From DATBDE01 sp036270095 (GTDB lineage Bacteria; Actinomycetota; Thermoleophilia; Solirubrobacterales; Solirubrobacteraceae): a DNA stretch of 13,327 nt. Location: contig DATBDE010000114.1 in the NCBI GenBank assembly GCA_036270095.1, forward strand, positions 1 through 13,327. Direction: 5' to 3'. Numbering within the stretch: the first letter of the stretch is position 1; every line of letters starts with the position of its first letter. Positions 13,187 to 13,327 of the stretch are shown piece by piece. Below the pieces are notes generated by a model. It did no database searches. It was not told where the DNA came from and saw nothing but the letters and a program-made list of their open reading frames with translations. A program made the position numbers and the translations under genes.

Positions 13187-13327
13187 ATGGAGGAGCTGAC
13201 CGACGTCCGCTACGAGGTGGAGGACGGGCTGGCCTGGATCACGATCGACCGGCGCGAGCGGCTGAACGCGTTCCGCGCCCACACCGTGGACGAGCTCATC
13301 GCCTGCTTCACGCGCGCGTGGGCGAGC
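13187..13327 (+). CDS. badI: BadI-like 2-ketocyclohexanecarboxyl-CoA hydrolase (crotonase family), partial
   Basis: Only the first 47 residues are present; the window ends inside the gene. ATG 13187 follows a strong GAAGGAGA (13172-13179) at good spacing. The N-terminus reads YEVEDGLAWITIDRRERLNAF, the first strand and loop of the enoyl-CoA hydratase (crotonase) fold. The following stretch, RAHTVDELIACF, resembles BadI, as I remember it (NAFRGTTCDELI), more than ordinary enoyl-CoA hydratases. BadI opens the ring of 2-ketocyclohexanecarboxyl-CoA to pimeloyl-CoA. The catalytic residues lie beyond the window. Crotonase family is near certain; BadI is likely because of the BadH-like neighbour. 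MenB-type (naphthoate synthase) enzymes are close relatives and remain possible. Confidence 0.75.
   Translation, partial: MEELTDVRYEVEDGLAWITIDRRERLNAFRAHTVDELIACFTRAWAS

Noticed and set aside
1..13327. CRISPR array, insertion sequence, prophage or toxin-antitoxin genes
   Set aside because: No regularly spaced repeats, transposase motifs, terminal inverted repeats or recognisable phage or toxin proteins were found on either strand.

Overview
The window is a very GC-rich, gene-dense stretch of bacterial chromosome. Codon use is strongly G/C at third positions. The content includes a sigma-70 factor with a region 1.1, a DUF4239 membrane protein, a ferritin-like DUF892 protein, actinobacterial lipoproteins and a BadH/BadI-type pair. 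Together these suggest an actinobacterium, perhaps of the Thermoleophilia/Solirubrobacterales type. That placement is an inference from protein character, not a proven assignment. I see no mobile element, phage gene or CRISPR array, and no gene-free stretch over 300 bases; the longest gap is about 118 nt at 11670-11787.

Layout. Bases 1-1205 (minus) hold a frame-broken Tat-exported phosphoesterase (phospholipase C / acid phosphatase family), divergent from an atypical SDR (1269-2015, plus). A DUF4239 membrane protein (1999-2844, minus) is divergent from a sigma-70 factor (2890-3948, plus). The sigma gene converges on a DUF892/YciF ferritin-like protein with an Arg/Ser-rich tail (3958-4620, minus). 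The sigma gene and the DUF892 gene each carry an upstream GCGT-N16-GGGTAR element resembling actinobacterial stress-sigma promoters. A potassium-channel-like protein (4710-5444) follows, then an unlisted 59-residue gene with a strong ribosome binding site (5401-5580, minus).

Bases 5675-7702 (minus) hold a DUF899 thioredoxin-like protein and an acyl-CoA dehydrogenase, probably co-transcribed. They are divergent from a catalase (7741-9266, plus). Only 38 nt separates DUF899 from the catalase, and it holds a nested inverted repeat. The catalase reading frame is broken by one missing base just before the haem-ligand region.

Bases 9276-11669 (minus) form a three-gene envelope cluster: a membrane-anchored N-acetylmuramoyl-L-alanine amidase, a Gly-linker lipoprotein and a beta-lactamase-fold lipoprotein. 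All three share one plan: membrane anchor, charged helical spacer, C-terminal domain. After it come an alpha/beta hydrolase remnant with a large internal deletion (11788-12271), a tRNA-Glu(UUC) gene (12276-12347, minus), and a divergent badH-like / badI-like pair (12382-13143 minus; 13187 to the window end, plus). That pair points to alicyclic ring (cyclohexanecarboxyl-CoA) degradation.

Three coding regions are broken. Some breaks look like single-base errors that assembly could produce (849-851, about 8730). Others look like real lesions: a 5-nt loss at 950, loss of the catalytic core of the hydrolase, and a TAG at 12221. Raw-read checking of those sites would decide whether this is gene decay or sequence quality.
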